A DNA stretch of 64,000 nucleotides from Alphaproteobacteria bacterium (GTDB lineage: Bacteria; Pseudomonadota; Alphaproteobacteria; SHVP01): assembly GCA_016869765.1 (NCBI GenBank), contig VGES01000001.1, positions 62,001-126,000 on the forward strand, written 5' to 3'. Both the position numbers and the translations under genes were made by a program. This document shows positions 1-12,031 of this stretch, in pieces; within the stretch, counting starts at the first letter, position 1; every line of letters starts with the position of its first letter. The notes under the pieces are model-generated. The model saw nothing but the letters and a program-made list of their open reading frames with translations, did not search any database and had not been told where the DNA came from.

Positions 1-1
1 C

Positions 2-499
2 GGCGTCATTGGCCTCGACAAACTGGTTTCGAGTTCACCGGTCGACTTCTCTCCGGGGCCGGGCCCCGCCACACTGATGACCGACTCGATTCCACCGTTC
101 AGCCCGTTGATTTGCTATGAGGCCATTTTTCCGGGGAACGCCGTCGCCATGGGAATGAGGCCTGCGTGGCTCCTGGGGATCACCAATGACGCTTGGTTCG
201 GTCCCGACGCGGGGCCGGCGCAACACCTGGCAATGGCGCGACTCCGCGCCGTCGAGCAGGGGCTCCCCCTTGTCCGAGCGGCCAACACGGGAATTTCGGC
301 GATCATCGACGGCTACGGTCGGGTGCTGGCGCAGCTTCCGATCGGTCACGAAGGCGTCATCGACCGGAATCTACCGCCGGCGCTGTCGCCGACGCCGTTC
401 TCCCGCTTCGGGGACCGCGGTTTTCTGGCCCTGGTGCTATTGGGTCTCGGTGTCAGCCAATTGGGCCTGCGGCGCGAACCGCGTCAACAGGCGCATTGA
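2..499 (+). CDS. lnt: Apolipoprotein N-acyltransferase, C-terminal part
   Basis: Transfers an acyl chain from phospholipid to the N-terminal cysteine of lipoproteins in the inner membrane. The window opens inside the gene, so only the last 165 residues are seen. They cover the periplasmic end of the nitrilase-like domain: the motif CYEAIFP holds the catalytic cysteine (codon 113-115), TNDAWFG follows, then a tyrosine/arginine-rich stretch, and a final hydrophobic segment (FLALVLLGLGV) that matches the last membrane helix of the family. The frame is open from base 2; the internal ATG at 77 is not the real start. lnt just before a Xre regulator and metK is a familiar alphaproteobacterial order. 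Confidence 0.93.
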   Translation, partial: GVIGLDKLVSSSPVDFSPGPGPATLMTDSIPPFSPLICYEAIFPGNAVAMGMRPAWLLGITNDAWFGPDAGPAQHLAMARLRAVEQGLPLVRAANTGISAIIDGYGRVLAQLPIGHEGVIDRNLPPALSPTPFSRFGDRGFLALVLLGLGVSQLGLRREPRQQAH

Positions 500-614
500 C
501 CTGCCCGGCGTGTCTGCCCTAAAACTCGAAACGCTGGTCGGTTAGTCAGCACAAGTGCATTGGCTCGCGTCCTTTTTGGGGGAGGTCGGGAGCACGTCAA
601 TAAGGTCTAAGCCA

Positions 615-1058
615 GTGCCCCCAAAATCCTCTTCGACGAGACTCGATCCTATCGATGCGCACGTCGGCGGCCGTGTTCGCCTCCGTCGCACGCTTCTCGG
701 GATGAGTCAGGAAAAGCTCGGCCAAGCGGTCGGGTTGACGTTTCAGCAGATTCAGAAATACGAACGCGGCCTCAACCGCATCGGGTCGAGCCGCCTATTT
801 CAGTTCAGCCGAGTCCTCGATGTACCGGTGTCGTTCTTCTTCGACGACATGCAGCTCGATCAGGGAAAGCCCCGGGTCGATGTTGCGACGACGGGCATGG
901 ACGACGACGACGATAGCTTGTCGCGCCGAGAGACACTCGAGCTCATTCGCGCCTACTATCGGATTACCGACCGCGGAATGCGCCGACGGGTCTATGAGCT
1001 GATCAAAGCGATCGGGGGTGAATCGATCGAGACCTCCGGCAATACGTCCTCGGCTTGA
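615..1058 (+). CDS. Xre-family helix-turn-helix regulator
   Basis: A 147-residue DNA-binding protein. Residues about 15-75 form a Cro/C1-type helix-turn-helix (RLRRTLLGMSQEKLG, then FQQIQKYERG), followed by the VPVSFFFDDM segment typical of the alphaproteobacterial subgroup. The C-terminal part is acidic (MDDDDDS) then helical. I chose the GTG at 615 because AAGG lies about ten bases upstream and homologous proteins begin shortly before the IDAHVG stretch; an in-frame GTG at 555 would add 20 atypical residues. It sits between lnt and metK, a conserved location, and may act on metK or on cell-cycle or quorum functions, but nothing here shows its target. Confidence 0.88.
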   Translation: MPPKSSSTRLDPIDAHVGGRVRLRRTLLGMSQEKLGQAVGLTFQQIQKYERGLNRIGSSRLFQFSRVLDVPVSFFFDDMQLDQGKPRVDVATTGMDDDDDSLSRRETLELIRAYYRITDRGMRRRVYELIKAIGGESIETSGNTSSA

Positions 1059-1158
1059 CCTCGCGGCCCAGACCCGAATAAATCAGCCGCCCGTCTGAGC
1101 GGCCGGCGCCCTGGCGTCGCCGCCCGGCCGATTCCTGGAGCCGCCAAGGAGGCGCTGA

Positions 1159-2325
1159 ATGGCCCGTACCGACTACCTGTTCACGAGCGAATCGGTTTCC
1201 GAGGGCCACCCGGACAAGGTCTGCGACCGCATTTCCGATGCCGTGGTCGATGCCTACCTGAAGGCCGACCCGTACGCGCGTGTCGCGGTCGAGACGCTGT
1301 GCACGACCAATCGCATCGTCATCGCCGGTGAGGTGCGGGGCCCGGCCTCGATCCTCAAGTCGATCGAGGGCCTCGCCCGCGAGGCCGTGCGCGACATCGG
1401 TTACGAACAGGACGGTTTCCACTGGAAGAAGGCGGTCGTCGAGATTTACGTGCACGCCCAGTCGCCCGATATCGCCCTGGGCGTTGATGCCGCCGGCAAC
1501 AAGGACGAGGGCGCCGGTGATCAAGGCCTGATGTTCGGATACGCTTGCCGCGAAACGGAATCGTTGATGCCGGCGCCGATCTATTACTCGCATCGCATCC
1601 TTCAGGATCTGGCGAACGCACGAAAGGGCGGCAAAGTTCGCGGCCTTGGGCCCGATGCCAAGAGCCAAGTGACACTGCGCTACAAGAACGGAAAACCGGT
1701 GGGCGCGGCGTCTGTCGTTGTTTCGACCCAGCACGACGAGAACCTGAGCCAGGACGACGTCCGTGCCATCGTTCGGCCATTCGTCGTCAGCGCGTTGCCA
1801 TCCGGCTGGATGTGCTCCGAAGAGTCGTTCTACGTGAATCCGACTGGGAAGTTCGTCGTCGGAGGCCCCGATGGCGATACCGGGCTGACCGGGCGCAAGA
1901 TCATCGTCGACACCTACGGTGGCGCAGCGCCCCACGGCGGCGGTGCCTTCTCGGGCAAGGACCCGACCAAGGTGGACCGTTCAGCGGCCTACGCCGCCCG
2001 CTATGTCGCCAAGAACGTGGTCAGCGCCGGGCTTGCCGATCGTTGCCTCATCCAGGTCGCGTACGCGATCGGCGTCTCCAAACCGCTGTCGCTCTATGTC
2101 GACACGTTCGGTACCTCGACCGTAGCGGAAGACAAGCTCGAGGGCGCGATCACGGAGGCGATGGATTTGCGGCCCCGAGCCATACGAGAGACGTTGGGGC
2201 TGAACCGTCCGATCTACGCACGCACGGCGGCCTACGGCCATTTTGGTCGCAAGCCGGAGGCCGACGGTGGTTTCTCCTGGGAGCGTCTCGACCTCGTCGA
2301 CGCCCTCAAGTCGGCTGTGCGATAG
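1159..2325 (+). CDS. metK: S-adenosylmethionine synthetase
   Basis: Makes S-adenosylmethionine from ATP and methionine in the cytoplasm. The 388-residue length is normal. Visible family motifs are GHPDKVCDR near residues 16-24 (ATP and metal site), ESLMPAP, the glycine-rich [13 protein letters not shown] loop, and [17 protein letters not shown] for phosphate binding. The ATG has a strong ribosome binding site (AAGGAGG, eight bases away). The 100 bases before it are very GC-rich and can fold (GGCCGGCG...CGCCGCCCGGCC), but I do not recognise a known SAM riboswitch there. The downstream trmB frame overlaps the gene's last codons. Confidence 0.98.
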   Translation: MARTDYLFTSESVSEGHPDKVCDRISDAVVDAYLKADPYARVAVETLCTTNRIVIAGEVRGPASILKSIEGLAREAVRDIGYEQDGFHWKKAVVEIYVHAQSPDIALGVDAAGNKDEGAGDQGLMFGYACRETESLMPAPIYYSHRILQDLANARKGGKVRGLGPDAKSQVTLRYKNGKPVGAASVVVSTQHDENLSQDDVRAIVRPFVVSALPSGWMCSEESFYVNPTGKFVVGGPDGDTGLTGRKIIVDTYGGAAPHGGGAFSGKDPTKVDRSAAYAARYVAKNVVSAGLADRCLIQVAYAIGVSKPLSLYVDTFGTSTVAEDKLEGAITEAMDLRPRAIRETLGLNRPIYARTAAYGHFGRKPEADGGFSWERLDLVDALKSAVR

Positions 2326-3043
2326 GGCGGAGACGACTTCGCCAAGCTCCGAACGGTCTCGTTTCTACGGTCGGCGTCACGGTCACCGGCTAAGCGCGCT
2401 TCAACGCCAACTTCTCGCGCAGGAATTGCCGCGGCGTGACGTGATCCTGCCGCCGGCCGGCGTGGCCCTCGATCCGGCCATCCTGTTTTCGCCCGCCGTG
2501 ACGGCGGTTTGGCTCGAAATCGGTTTTGGCAGTGGCGAACATCTCCTGGCGCAGGCCGAGGCCAATCCAGGAGTTGGCCTGATCGGTTGCGAGCCCTACA
2601 TCAATGGAATCGCAGCGGCGCTGCGCCCTCTGAGCGAGAGACCCGATCTCCCGGTGCGCCTCACCATGCAGGACGCACGCGCCGTCCTGTGGACGGTCGC
2701 CGATCGGTCGCTTGCCCGCGTGTTTCTTCTTTTTCCCGATCCTTGGCCGAAACGGCGTCATCACAAGCGACGGTTCGTCCAACCGGCGGCTCTGGACCAG
2801 CTTGCCCGCGCGATGATCGACGGCGGGGAATTTCGCTTTGCGACCGATCATCGGGAATACGCGCGCTGGACCCTCGGGCACGTGCTCCGGCATGGGGCCT
2901 TCGAATGGCTCGCGCGCTCGCCGAACGATTGGCGCTCGCGCCCGGCGGATTGGCCGGCGACGCGCTATGAACGTAAGGCCGAACGGGCCGGTCGTGCCCC
3001 GATCTTCTTGCGGTTCCGCCGGCGTCCCCGCCTCGGGGCTTGA
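2267..3043 (+). CDS. trmB: tRNA (guanine-N7)-methyltransferase
   Basis: Methylates G46 of tRNA using SAM. The family motifs are clear: [13 protein letters not shown] for SAM binding, GCEPY, then [17 protein letters not shown], the PDPWPK signature for catalysis and tRNA contact. The start is uncertain: RFYGRRHG, which usually lies within the first 15-20 residues, has no ATG, GTG or TTG between it and the metK stop, so the available starts (GTG 2267, TTG 2243) lie inside metK and give an unusually long N-terminus. A CTG start near 2313 is a further possibility. Next to metK, the gene that supplies its cofactor. Confidence 0.92.
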   Translation: MVSPGSVSTSSTPSSRLCDRAETTSPSSERSRFYGRRHGHRLSALQRQLLAQELPRRDVILPPAGVALDPAILFSPAVTAVWLEIGFGSGEHLLAQAEANPGVGLIGCEPYINGIAAALRPLSERPDLPVRLTMQDARAVLWTVADRSLARVFLLFPDPWPKRRHHKRRFVQPAALDQLARAMIDGGEFRFATDHREYARWTLGHVLRHGAFEWLARSPNDWRSRPADWPATRYERKAERAGRAPIFLRFRRRPRLGA

Positions 3044-3067
3044 AAGTCTCGGGATTCCGCCTAATAT
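3040..3067 (+). promoter_or_regulatory. Candidate sigma-70 promoter for the rimP-nusA-infB operon
   Basis: TTGAAA at 3040-3045, a 16-base spacer, and TAATAT at 3062-3067, lying just at the trmB stop codon. Predicted transcription start is near 3074, giving a leader of about 84 bases that contains a stable hairpin. Called by eye from the consensus, not tested. Confidence 0.5.
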
Positions 3068-3119
3068 CCCGGCCAATCAACAACAACTTCGCTTTGCAAC
3101 CCTGGAAACGGGGCCTAGC

Positions 3120-3137
3120 AGTGGGCGAAAGCCCGCT
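3120..3137 (+). promoter_or_regulatory. Leader hairpin upstream of rimP
   Basis: AGTGGGC, loop GAAA, GCCCGCT: a seven-pair stem closed by a GNRA tetraloop, 20 bases before the rimP ATG. It is followed by CGTTTTGCTGTTTTCGC. A stem at this place ahead of rimP is a familiar feature of alphaproteobacterial genomes to my knowledge; the regulatory role is inferred. Confidence 0.5.
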
Positions 3138-3157
3138 CGTCGTTTTGCTGTTTTCGC

Positions 3158-3703
3158 ATGGTCGATGTCGCTCGAATCGAAGGTTTGATCGCCCCGTCGC
3201 TGGCCGCGATGGGGTTTGCGATCGTGCGCGTCCGCTTTCTCGGCGGTGCCCGCCGCGCGACGCTCCAGATCATGGTCGAGCGAGCCCTGCCCGAGCATGG
3301 TGTGCGCTTGGACGACGGCGGAATATCGGCCGATGACTGTGCCGAGGTAAGCCGCACGGTGTCGGCCCTGCTCGATGTCGAAGACCCGATCGCCGGTGCC
3401 TACGAGCTCGAAATCAGTTCGCCGGGAATCGATCGCCCCCTACTGCGACCGGCAGATTTTCGGCGCTATCGTGGCTTTGCTGCCCGGCTTGAGACACGGC
3501 TGCCGATCGACGGCCGGCGGCGCTTCGCTGGCACTTTGGACGAAACCGACACCCAGCACGTGCGATTGATCGATCCCGATGGCGCGGTGATCTCGGTTCC
3601 CTTCGCCGCCATTCACGCCGCCAAGCTGCAATTGACCGACCATCTCCTGCAAGAAGTGTCGCGCCTGCGATCGCAGGCCCAGACCAAGGAAGAGGCCCTA
3701 TGA
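3158..3703 (+). CDS. rimP: Ribosome maturation factor RimP
   Basis: Assembly factor for the 30S ribosomal subunit. The 181-residue protein has the N-terminal alpha/beta domain (residues 1-90, ending in YELEISSPGIDRPL, the family signature) and the C-terminal SH3-like barrel (about 95-165, GTLDETDTQHVRLID). It is the first gene of the rimP-nusA-infB-rbfA-truB cluster; its stop overlaps the nusA start in ATGA, suggesting translational coupling. Confidence 0.96.
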   Translation: MVDVARIEGLIAPSLAAMGFAIVRVRFLGGARRATLQIMVERALPEHGVRLDDGGISADDCAEVSRTVSALLDVEDPIAGAYELEISSPGIDRPLLRPADFRRYRGFAARLETRLPIDGRRRFAGTLDETDTQHVRLIDPDGAVISVPFAAIHAAKLQLTDHLLQEVSRLRSQAQTKEEAL

Positions 3704-5241
3704 AACAGCCCGAAGTGCGTCGCACCAGCCAGAACCGAATTGAACTGCTGCAGATTGCGGATGCGGTGGCCCGCGAGAAGGTGATCGAGCGCGATACCGT
3801 GCTCAAGGCCATGGAGGAGGCGATCCAGAAAGCGGCGCGTTCGCGCTACGGCATGGAAAACGACATTCGTGCGGAAATCGACCGGTCGACCGGCGAGATC
3901 AAGATCTTTCGCTGCCTCGAGGTCGCTGATGCCATCGAGAGCGAGGCCAAGCAGATTCGTCTCGACGACGCGCGGGAGCGCAACCCCGACGCCCAGGTCG
4001 GCGACATCATCGCCGAACCGCTGCCGCCGCTCGACTTTGGCCGCATTGCGGCACAGACCGCCAAGCAGGTCATCGTGCAAAAAGTGCGCGACGCCGAACG
4101 CGAGCGTCAGTACGAAGAATACAAGGATCGCATCGGTGAGATCGTCAACGGTATCGTCAAACGCGTCGAATACGGGAACGTCACCGTCGACTTGGGCCGA
4201 GCCGAGGCCATCATTCGCCGCGACGAGCTTCTCCCGCGCGAGACGTATCGCCAGGGCGATCGAGTCCGCGCCTATGTCTACGATGTCCGCCGTGAGCCAC
4301 GCGGGCCACAAATCTTTCTGTCGCGCACGCATCCCAAGTTCATGGCCAAGCTCTTCGCCCAGGAGGTGCCGGAGGTGTACGACGGCATCATCGAGATCAA
4401 ATCGGTGGCGAGGGATCCCGGAAGTCGCGCCAAGATCGCGGTGATGTCGAACGATTCCAGCATCGATCCGGTCGGAGCGTGCGTCGGCATGCGCGGCAGT
4501 CGCGTCCAGGCGGTGGTCAACGAGTTACACGGTGAGAAGATCGATATCATTCAATGGTCGCCGGATGACGCAACGTTCATCGTCAATGCGCTGGCCCCGG
4601 CCGAGGTCACCAAGGTCGTGCTCGATGAGGACGCCCATCGTATCGAGGTGGTGGTTCCCGACGATCAGTTGTCGCTTGCGATCGGACGTCGCGGCCAGAA
4701 CGTACGGCTGGCATCCCAACTGACGACCTGGGACATCGATGTCTTGACCGAGGCGGAGGAGTCGGAGCGCCGTCAGGAGGAGTTCCGCCAACGCAGCAAG
4801 TTGTTCATCGACTCGCTCGACGTCGATGAAGTGATCGCGCAGCTGTTGGCGACCGAGGGGTTCGCGTCGGTCAGGGAAATCGCCGAAGTTCCTCCTGGGG
4901 ATTTGTCTTCGATCGAGGGATTCGACGAGAACGTCGCGAGCGAGCTTCAGAATCGGGCGCGGGTCTATCTCGAGAAGGTCGACCAGCAGCTGACGGAAGA
5001 GCGGCGCACCCTTGGCGTGAACGACGAGGTGGCTGCGATCGACGGGTTGACCCCGGCCATGCTCGTGACGTTGGGCAAAGCGGGCGTGAAGACGCTCGAC
5101 GATCTCGGCGATCTGGCGGGCGACGAACTTCGCGAAATGCTACCCGAGGCGGATTTCGGCGAAGAGGAAGCCAATGCGATCATCATGGCCGCTCGCGCGC
5201 ACTGGTTCGAAGGCGAGGAGGCCGGAGGAGCGTCGAACTGA
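3700..5241 (+). CDS. nusA: Transcription termination/antitermination factor NusA
   Basis: Binds RNA polymerase and nascent RNA to modulate pausing, termination and antitermination. The 513 residues show the N-terminal polymerase-binding domain (1-130, AIQKAARSRYG), an S1 domain (about 135-200, GIVKRVEYGNVTVDLGRAEA), two KH domains (about 230-345, GACVGMRGSRVQ and LAIGRRGQNVRLA), and two C-terminal acidic helix-hairpin-helix repeats (about 365-425 and 440-500) as in proteobacterial NusA. Overlaps rimP by four bases. Confidence 0.98.
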   Translation: MKQPEVRRTSQNRIELLQIADAVAREKVIERDTVLKAMEEAIQKAARSRYGMENDIRAEIDRSTGEIKIFRCLEVADAIESEAKQIRLDDARERNPDAQVGDIIAEPLPPLDFGRIAAQTAKQVIVQKVRDAERERQYEEYKDRIGEIVNGIVKRVEYGNVTVDLGRAEAIIRRDELLPRETYRQGDRVRAYVYDVRREPRGPQIFLSRTHPKFMAKLFAQEVPEVYDGIIEIKSVARDPGSRAKIAVMSNDSSIDPVGACVGMRGSRVQAVVNELHGEKIDIIQWSPDDATFIVNALAPAEVTKVVLDEDAHRIEVVVPDDQLSLAIGRRGQNVRLASQLTTWDIDVLTEAEESERRQEEFRQRSKLFIDSLDVDEVIAQLLATEGFASVREIAEVPPGDLSSIEGFDENVASELQNRARVYLEKVDQQLTEERRTLGVNDEVAAIDGLTPAMLVTLGKAGVKTLDDLGDLAGDELREMLPEADFGEEEANAIIMAARAHWFEGEEAGGASN

Positions 5242-5519
5242 CCCACCGGTTTGGCGCGAGCGGCGGGCTGACCGGCTAGCGGTCGTCGGATCGGTGCCGA
5301 AGGAACAAGACCTAGTGGTGCCGGACTCTCGTGCGTTCGCTTGTTTGTTCCCCCGCCGGACCGGGAATTGGGTTTGGCGCATGGCTGGGGAAATGTGGTA
5401 CATGCTTGCCCTCCGGCCTGTGGACAGTGTGAGCGGATCGCGTCCGAATTGGTTCGACGCGGCGTTGTGTATTAGTGGGTCGGTATCGATGTGGCGAAGG
5501 ACGGCCGAGTGATCGCGCG
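5242..5519 (+). other. Non-coding gap between nusA and infB
   Basis: In alphaproteobacteria this position usually holds ylxR (DUF448, often fused to an L7Ae-like domain). Here 278 bases separate the genes. The frame running out of nusA (5174-5512) has no convincing YlxR match, although a short VVPDSRAFACLFPRR stretch faintly recalls the family's VVPD...LPGRG; I cannot tell a decayed remnant from chance. No hairpin followed by T-run is evident, so nusA and infB may still be co-transcribed. Confidence 0.4.
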
Positions 5520-8078
<2,559 letters not shown>

Positions 8079-8105
8079 CCTTGGACTTGGCCCAAGGGGG
8101 ACATC

Positions 8106-8474
8106 ATGACCAGGCGCTCGGTACCCCCGGGCCAGCGGCAATTGCGTGTAGCCTCGCTCGTCCGCGAAGGATTGGCCGAACTGTTCTCACGCGGTGACGT
8201 GCCTGAGCTCGAATCGGCGATGGTGACCGTCTCGGAGGTCCGCATGAGCCCGGATCTGCGCCATGCGACGGTGTTCGTCACCGCCCTGGGCGGCGAGGCC
8301 GACGGCGAAACGCTCGAACGTCTGAAGCAGGCGGGGCCAAGTCTGTCGGGTGAACTGGGTCGCCGCCTGGGACTGCGCTTCGCTCCTAAGTTGGCGTTCG
8401 TTCGCGACACGTCCTTCGATCGCGCCGCCCGTATCGAAGCTCTGCTTCGTCCGAAGGATTCCTCGCCGCAATGA
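8106..8474 (+). CDS. rbfA: 30S ribosome-binding factor RbfA
   Basis: Cold-shock-associated factor that helps mature 16S rRNA. The 122-residue protein carries the single KH-like domain of the family: QRQLRVASLVREGLAELFSRG at the start, then VSEVRMSPDLRHATVFV and LGRRLGLRFAPKLAFVRD. Follows infB after 27 bases and overlaps truB by four (ATGA). Confidence 0.95.
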   Translation: MTRRSVPPGQRQLRVASLVREGLAELFSRGDVPELESAMVTVSEVRMSPDLRHATVFVTALGGEADGETLERLKQAGPSLSGELGRRLGLRFAPKLAFVRDTSFDRAARIEALLRPKDSSPQ

Positions 8475-9361
8475 ACGTCGAAGGCCACCGTCCCCACGGT
8501 TGGTTGGTGATCGACAAGCCCGAAGGGATGACGTCGTCCTCGGTGGTCGGTCGCGTGCGTCGGCTCACAGGAACGAGGCCGGTTGGACATGCAGGGACGC
8601 TGGATCCGCTGGCGACCGGCGTCCTTCCGGTCGCCCTCGGTGAAGCGACCAAGACGACCAGCTTTGCGATGACATTCACCAAAAGCTACCGCGTGACCGT
8701 TGCCTGGGGCGAGGAGAGATCGACCGACGACCGCGAAGGGGACGTCGTCGCCGCCTCGGGGCGGCGCCCGACTGTCGAAGAGGTCTCGGCCGCCCTACCC
8801 CATTTCATCGGGACGCTCTCCCAGCGCCCACCGGCGTTTTCCGCCATCAAGGTCAGCGGTCGACGGGCCTATGCGATTGCGCGTTCTGGTGGCACGCCCG
8901 AGCTCGCCGATCGTACAGTCGTCGTTTACGACCTGCGGTTGGTCTCCGGCGACCGGAATGCCGTGTCGCTCGAGGTCGATTGCGGCAAGGGTTTCTATGT
9001 GCGCGCCCTGGCCCGTGATCTGGGTCGGTCGTTGGGAACGCTGGGCTACGTCCAACGGCTGCGGCGGACTCGGGTCGGTCCGTTCACCGAATCGGCGGCA
9101 ATTTCCCTGGATTCCCTGGGGGACTTGGTCCATAGTGCGCGCCTCATTGAGGTCCTGCAGCCGCTGTTAACCGCGCTGGACGACATCCCGGCGCTGGCTG
9201 TCAGTGACCTGGACGCGACGAAAATCCGTCACGGCCAGAGGATCATGGTGAGTTCGCCCGCGGTCGACGGCCTGGTGGTCGTCGTGCACGACGGGCGGCC
9301 GGTGGCGCTGGCAAGATCCGATCACGGCTCAGTGGCTCCGGTCCGCGTTTTCAATCTTTAG
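8471..9361 (+). CDS. truB: tRNA pseudouridine(55) synthase
   Basis: Converts U55 of tRNA to pseudouridine. The 296-residue protein opens with [13 protein letters not shown] and contains the catalytic loop [12 protein letters not shown], with the nucleophile Asp45. [20 protein letters not shown] and [13 protein letters not shown] are further TruB motifs; the last 60 residues form the small C-terminal RNA-binding domain. Translationally coupled to rbfA. Confidence 0.97.
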   Translation: MNVEGHRPHGWLVIDKPEGMTSSSVVGRVRRLTGTRPVGHAGTLDPLATGVLPVALGEATKTTSFAMTFTKSYRVTVAWGEERSTDDREGDVVAASGRRPTVEEVSAALPHFIGTLSQRPPAFSAIKVSGRRAYAIARSGGTPELADRTVVVYDLRLVSGDRNAVSLEVDCGKGFYVRALARDLGRSLGTLGYVQRLRRTRVGPFTESAAISLDSLGDLVHSARLIEVLQPLLTALDDIPALAVSDLDATKIRHGQRIMVSSPAVDGLVVVVHDGRPVALARSDHGSVAPVRVFNL

Positions 9362-9377
9362 ACCGAACGAGGCATCG

Positions 9378-9647
9378 ATGTCGGTAACGGCTGAGCGTAA
9401 GGCCGAACTCATCAAAGAGTTCGCGCATGGGAAGAGCGACACCGGCTCCCCCGAGGTTCAAGTGGCGATCCTGTCCGAGCGGATCGCCAACCTGACCGAG
9501 CACTTCAAGACCCACGTCAAGGACACGCACTCGCGACGGGGCCTGCTAATGCTCGTCAATCGACGGCGACGGCTGCTCGATTATCTGCGGCGCGCGGACG
9601 AAGCGCGCTACGACGAGCTCATCAAAAAGCTCGGACTGCGCAAATAA
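9378..9647 (+). CDS. rpsO: 30S ribosomal protein S15
   Basis: Primary 16S rRNA binding protein. The 89 residues are full length and show the family pattern [20 protein letters not shown], the [19 protein letters not shown] rRNA-contact region and [11 protein letters not shown]. Starts 16 bases after truB with GAGG upstream, and is followed by pnp in the classic rpsO-pnp arrangement. Confidence 0.98.
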   Translation: MSVTAERKAELIKEFAHGKSDTGSPEVQVAILSERIANLTEHFKTHVKDTHSRRGLLMLVNRRRRLLDYLRRADEARYDELIKKLGLRK

Positions 9648-9719
9648 CCGGTGTCAGAGCGTGCCGTGGCGTCTTGCATGCGGCTCATCTTGGTACGCGG
9701 TCGATCGTCCAGCGGACGA

Positions 9720-9785
9720 CCGGCCGCTGTTCATGGCCGGGCCAGCGGGCGCGGCGAAAACGGGTGTCGGCAATCAGGCCGGCAC
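9720..9785 (+). promoter_or_regulatory. pnp leader with two hairpins
   Basis: The 178 bases between rpsO and pnp hold two possible stems: CCGGCC / GGCCGG (9720-9725 with 9735-9740) and GTGTCGG / CCGGCAC (9764-9770 with 9779-9785, one G-U pair). In enterobacteria the pnp leader is folded, cut by RNase III and used for autoregulation; a similar role here is inferred only from position. The rest of the gap shows no gene. Confidence 0.35.
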
Positions 9786-9825
9786 GTAACGGGCGGGACG
9801 CGACTCGCAGGAATGAGGGGAAGAT

Positions 9826-11946
9826 ATGTTCGATATTCATCGCAAGGAAATCATGTGGGGCGGTCGCCGCCTGGTGCTCGAAACCGGCCGATTGGCGCGG
9901 CAGGCCACCGGAGCCGTGCTGGTCACCTACGGCGACACGACGGTCTTGTGTACCGCGGTCGCCCAGAAGTCGCCGCGGCCGGACATCGATTTCTTCCCGC
10001 TGACGGTCAACTATCAGGAAAAGACGTTTGCCGCAGGCAAGATTCCCGGCGGCTTTTTCAAGCGTGAGGGGCGGCCGAGCGAAAAGGAAACGCTGACCTC
10101 GCGCCTCATCGACCGGCCGATCCGCCCGCTCTTCGTCGATGGATTTCGCAACGATACCCAAGTGATCTGTACGGTTCTCTCCCACGACTTGGAGAACACG
10201 CCTGACATCGCGGCGTTGGTCGGAACATCCGCGGCGCTGACGCTTTCGGGGATTCCGTTCCTTGGGCCGATCGGCGGCGCGCGCGTTGGCTACATCAACG
10301 GCGAATACCGTCTCAACCCGACGCCTGCCGAAATGGCGGAATCGAAGCTCGATCTGGTCGTCGCCGGCACCCAGAAAGCGGTGATCATGGTCGAGTCCGA
10401 AGCTCATGAACTGAGCGAAGAGACGATGCTGGGCGCCGTGATGTTCGGCCATCAATCGTTCCAGCCGGTGATCGACTTGATCATCGCCCTGGCCGAGCGC
10501 TGCGCGAAGGAGCCCTGGGTGGTGCCCGAGGACCCGCAAGCAGCGGCTCTGGCGAAGCGGGCCGAACAGGTGATCGGCGCCGACCTTCGCGCCGCCTATG
10601 CCGAGCGCGCGAAGCAGGCGCGCAGCGAGTTGCTTGCCAAAGCGAAGGAAAAGATGGCGGCGGCGCTGGCCCAGGAAAGCATCGACGCTTCGGCCGGCGA
10701 TCTGATGAAGGACCTGGAAAAGAACATCGTCCGCAATCAGATTCTCGACACCGGTATCCGCATCGACGGACGCGACACCAAGACCGTACGGCCAATCGAG
10801 TGCGAGACCGACATTCTGCCGCGAACCCATGGTTCGGCGCTGTTCACGCGTGGCGAAACCCAGGCCCTGGTCGTCACGACGCTCGGGACCGGCCAGGACG
10901 AACAGATCATCGATGCGCTCGAGGGCGAATACCGCGAGCGCTTCATGCTGCACTACAATTTTCCGCCGTATTCGACGGGCGAAACCAAGTTCATGTCCTC
11001 TCCGGGCCGCCGTGAAATCGGCCACGGCAAGTTGGCGTGGCGGGCCGTACGTCCGTTGCTGCCCGACGCCGAGAAGTTCCCCTACACGATTCGCGTGGTC
11101 TCCGAGGTCACCGAATCGAATGGGTCGTCTTCGATGGCGTCGGTGTGTGGCTCGTCGCTTTCGTTGATGAGCGCCGGTGTTCCCCTCAAGGCGCCCGTCG
11201 CCGGTATCGCGATGGGGCTCATTCTCGAGGATCGCGGCTTCGCCGTGCTGTCGGACATTCTCGGCGACGAGGATCATCTCGGCGACATGGACTTCAAGGT
11301 GGCCGGGACCGAGCACGGCGTCACAGCGCTGCAGATGGATATCAAAGTCAACGGCATAACCCGCGAGATCATGCAGACCGCGCTCGCCCAGGCGCGCGAC
11401 GGTCGCCTGCACATCCTCGGGGAGATGAGCAAGGCGCTCAATCGCGCCCGCGACTCGATCAACCGCTACGCCCCGCGCATCACGACACTGACCATCCCCA
11501 AGGACAAGATCCGTGAAGTGATCGGAACCGGGGGCAAGGTCATTCGCGAGATCTGCGAGGTGACGGGCACCAAGATCGACATCGAGGATGACGGGACGAT
11601 CAAGGTCGCGAGCGCCGATTCGAAGGCGGCCGAGGCGGCGGTGCAGTGGATTCGCAACATCGTGGCCGAACCAGAGATCGGAGTCATCTATCGTGGCAAG
11701 GTCGTCAAGGTCGTCGATTTTGGTGCATTCGTGAACTTCATCGGCAACCGCGACGGCTTGGTCCATATCAGCGAGCTCGCGCCGCGGCGCGTGGCCAAGG
11801 TTGGCGACGTCGTCAAAGAGGGTGACGAAGTATGGGTCAAGGTCCTGGCGCTCGATGATCGCGGCAAGGTGCGCCTGAGCATGAAGGCGGTGGACCAACA
11901 AACCGGGCAGGCTGCCGCCGCGGCCGAGGCTCCGGCCGGTTCGTGA
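9826..11946 (+). CDS. pnp: Polyribonucleotide nucleotidyltransferase (PNPase)
   Basis: Phosphorolytic 3'-5' exoribonuclease of the RNA degradosome. The 706 residues have two RNase PH domains (about 10-145 and 320-545) around an all-alpha linker, a KH domain ([20 protein letters not shown]) and a C-terminal S1 domain ([18 protein letters not shown]). [21 protein letters not shown] and the GETQ / [10 protein letters not shown] motifs of the active site are present. RBS GAGGGG lies ahead of the ATG. Confidence 0.98.
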   Translation: MFDIHRKEIMWGGRRLVLETGRLARQATGAVLVTYGDTTVLCTAVAQKSPRPDIDFFPLTVNYQEKTFAAGKIPGGFFKREGRPSEKETLTSRLIDRPIRPLFVDGFRNDTQVICTVLSHDLENTPDIAALVGTSAALTLSGIPFLGPIGGARVGYINGEYRLNPTPAEMAESKLDLVVAGTQKAVIMVESEAHELSEETMLGAVMFGHQSFQPVIDLIIALAERCAKEPWVVPEDPQAAALAKRAEQVIGADLRAAYAERAKQARSELLAKAKEKMAAALAQESIDASAGDLMKDLEKNIVRNQILDTGIRIDGRDTKTVRPIECETDILPRTHGSALFTRGETQALVVTTLGTGQDEQIIDALEGEYRERFMLHYNFPPYSTGETKFMSSPGRREIGHGKLAWRAVRPLLPDAEKFPYTIRVVSEVTESNGSSSMASVCGSSLSLMSAGVPLKAPVAGIAMGLILEDRGFAVLSDILGDEDHLGDMDFKVAGTEHGVTALQMDIKVNGITREIMQTALAQARDGRLHILGEMSKALNRARDSINRYAPRITTLTIPKDKIREVIGTGGKVIREICEVTGTKIDIEDDGTIKVASADSKAAEAAVQWIRNIVAEPEIGVIYRGKVVKVVDFGAFVNFIGNRDGLVHISELAPRRVAKVGDVVKEGDEVWVKVLALDDRGKVRLSMKAVDQQTGQAAAAAEAPAGS

Positions 11947-12031
11947 GCGAACTGGGCTCCCCGGCCGGCCCCTTTGGGTTTTGTGGAATCGTTCTATATT
12001 TACCGGTGGGACCTTTTGGCGAGGGCGCCGG

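Noticed and set aside
1059-1158. SAM riboswitch before metK
   Set aside because: The leader can fold because it is GC-rich, but I could not match it to a known SAM riboswitch class. A covariance-model search would decide.
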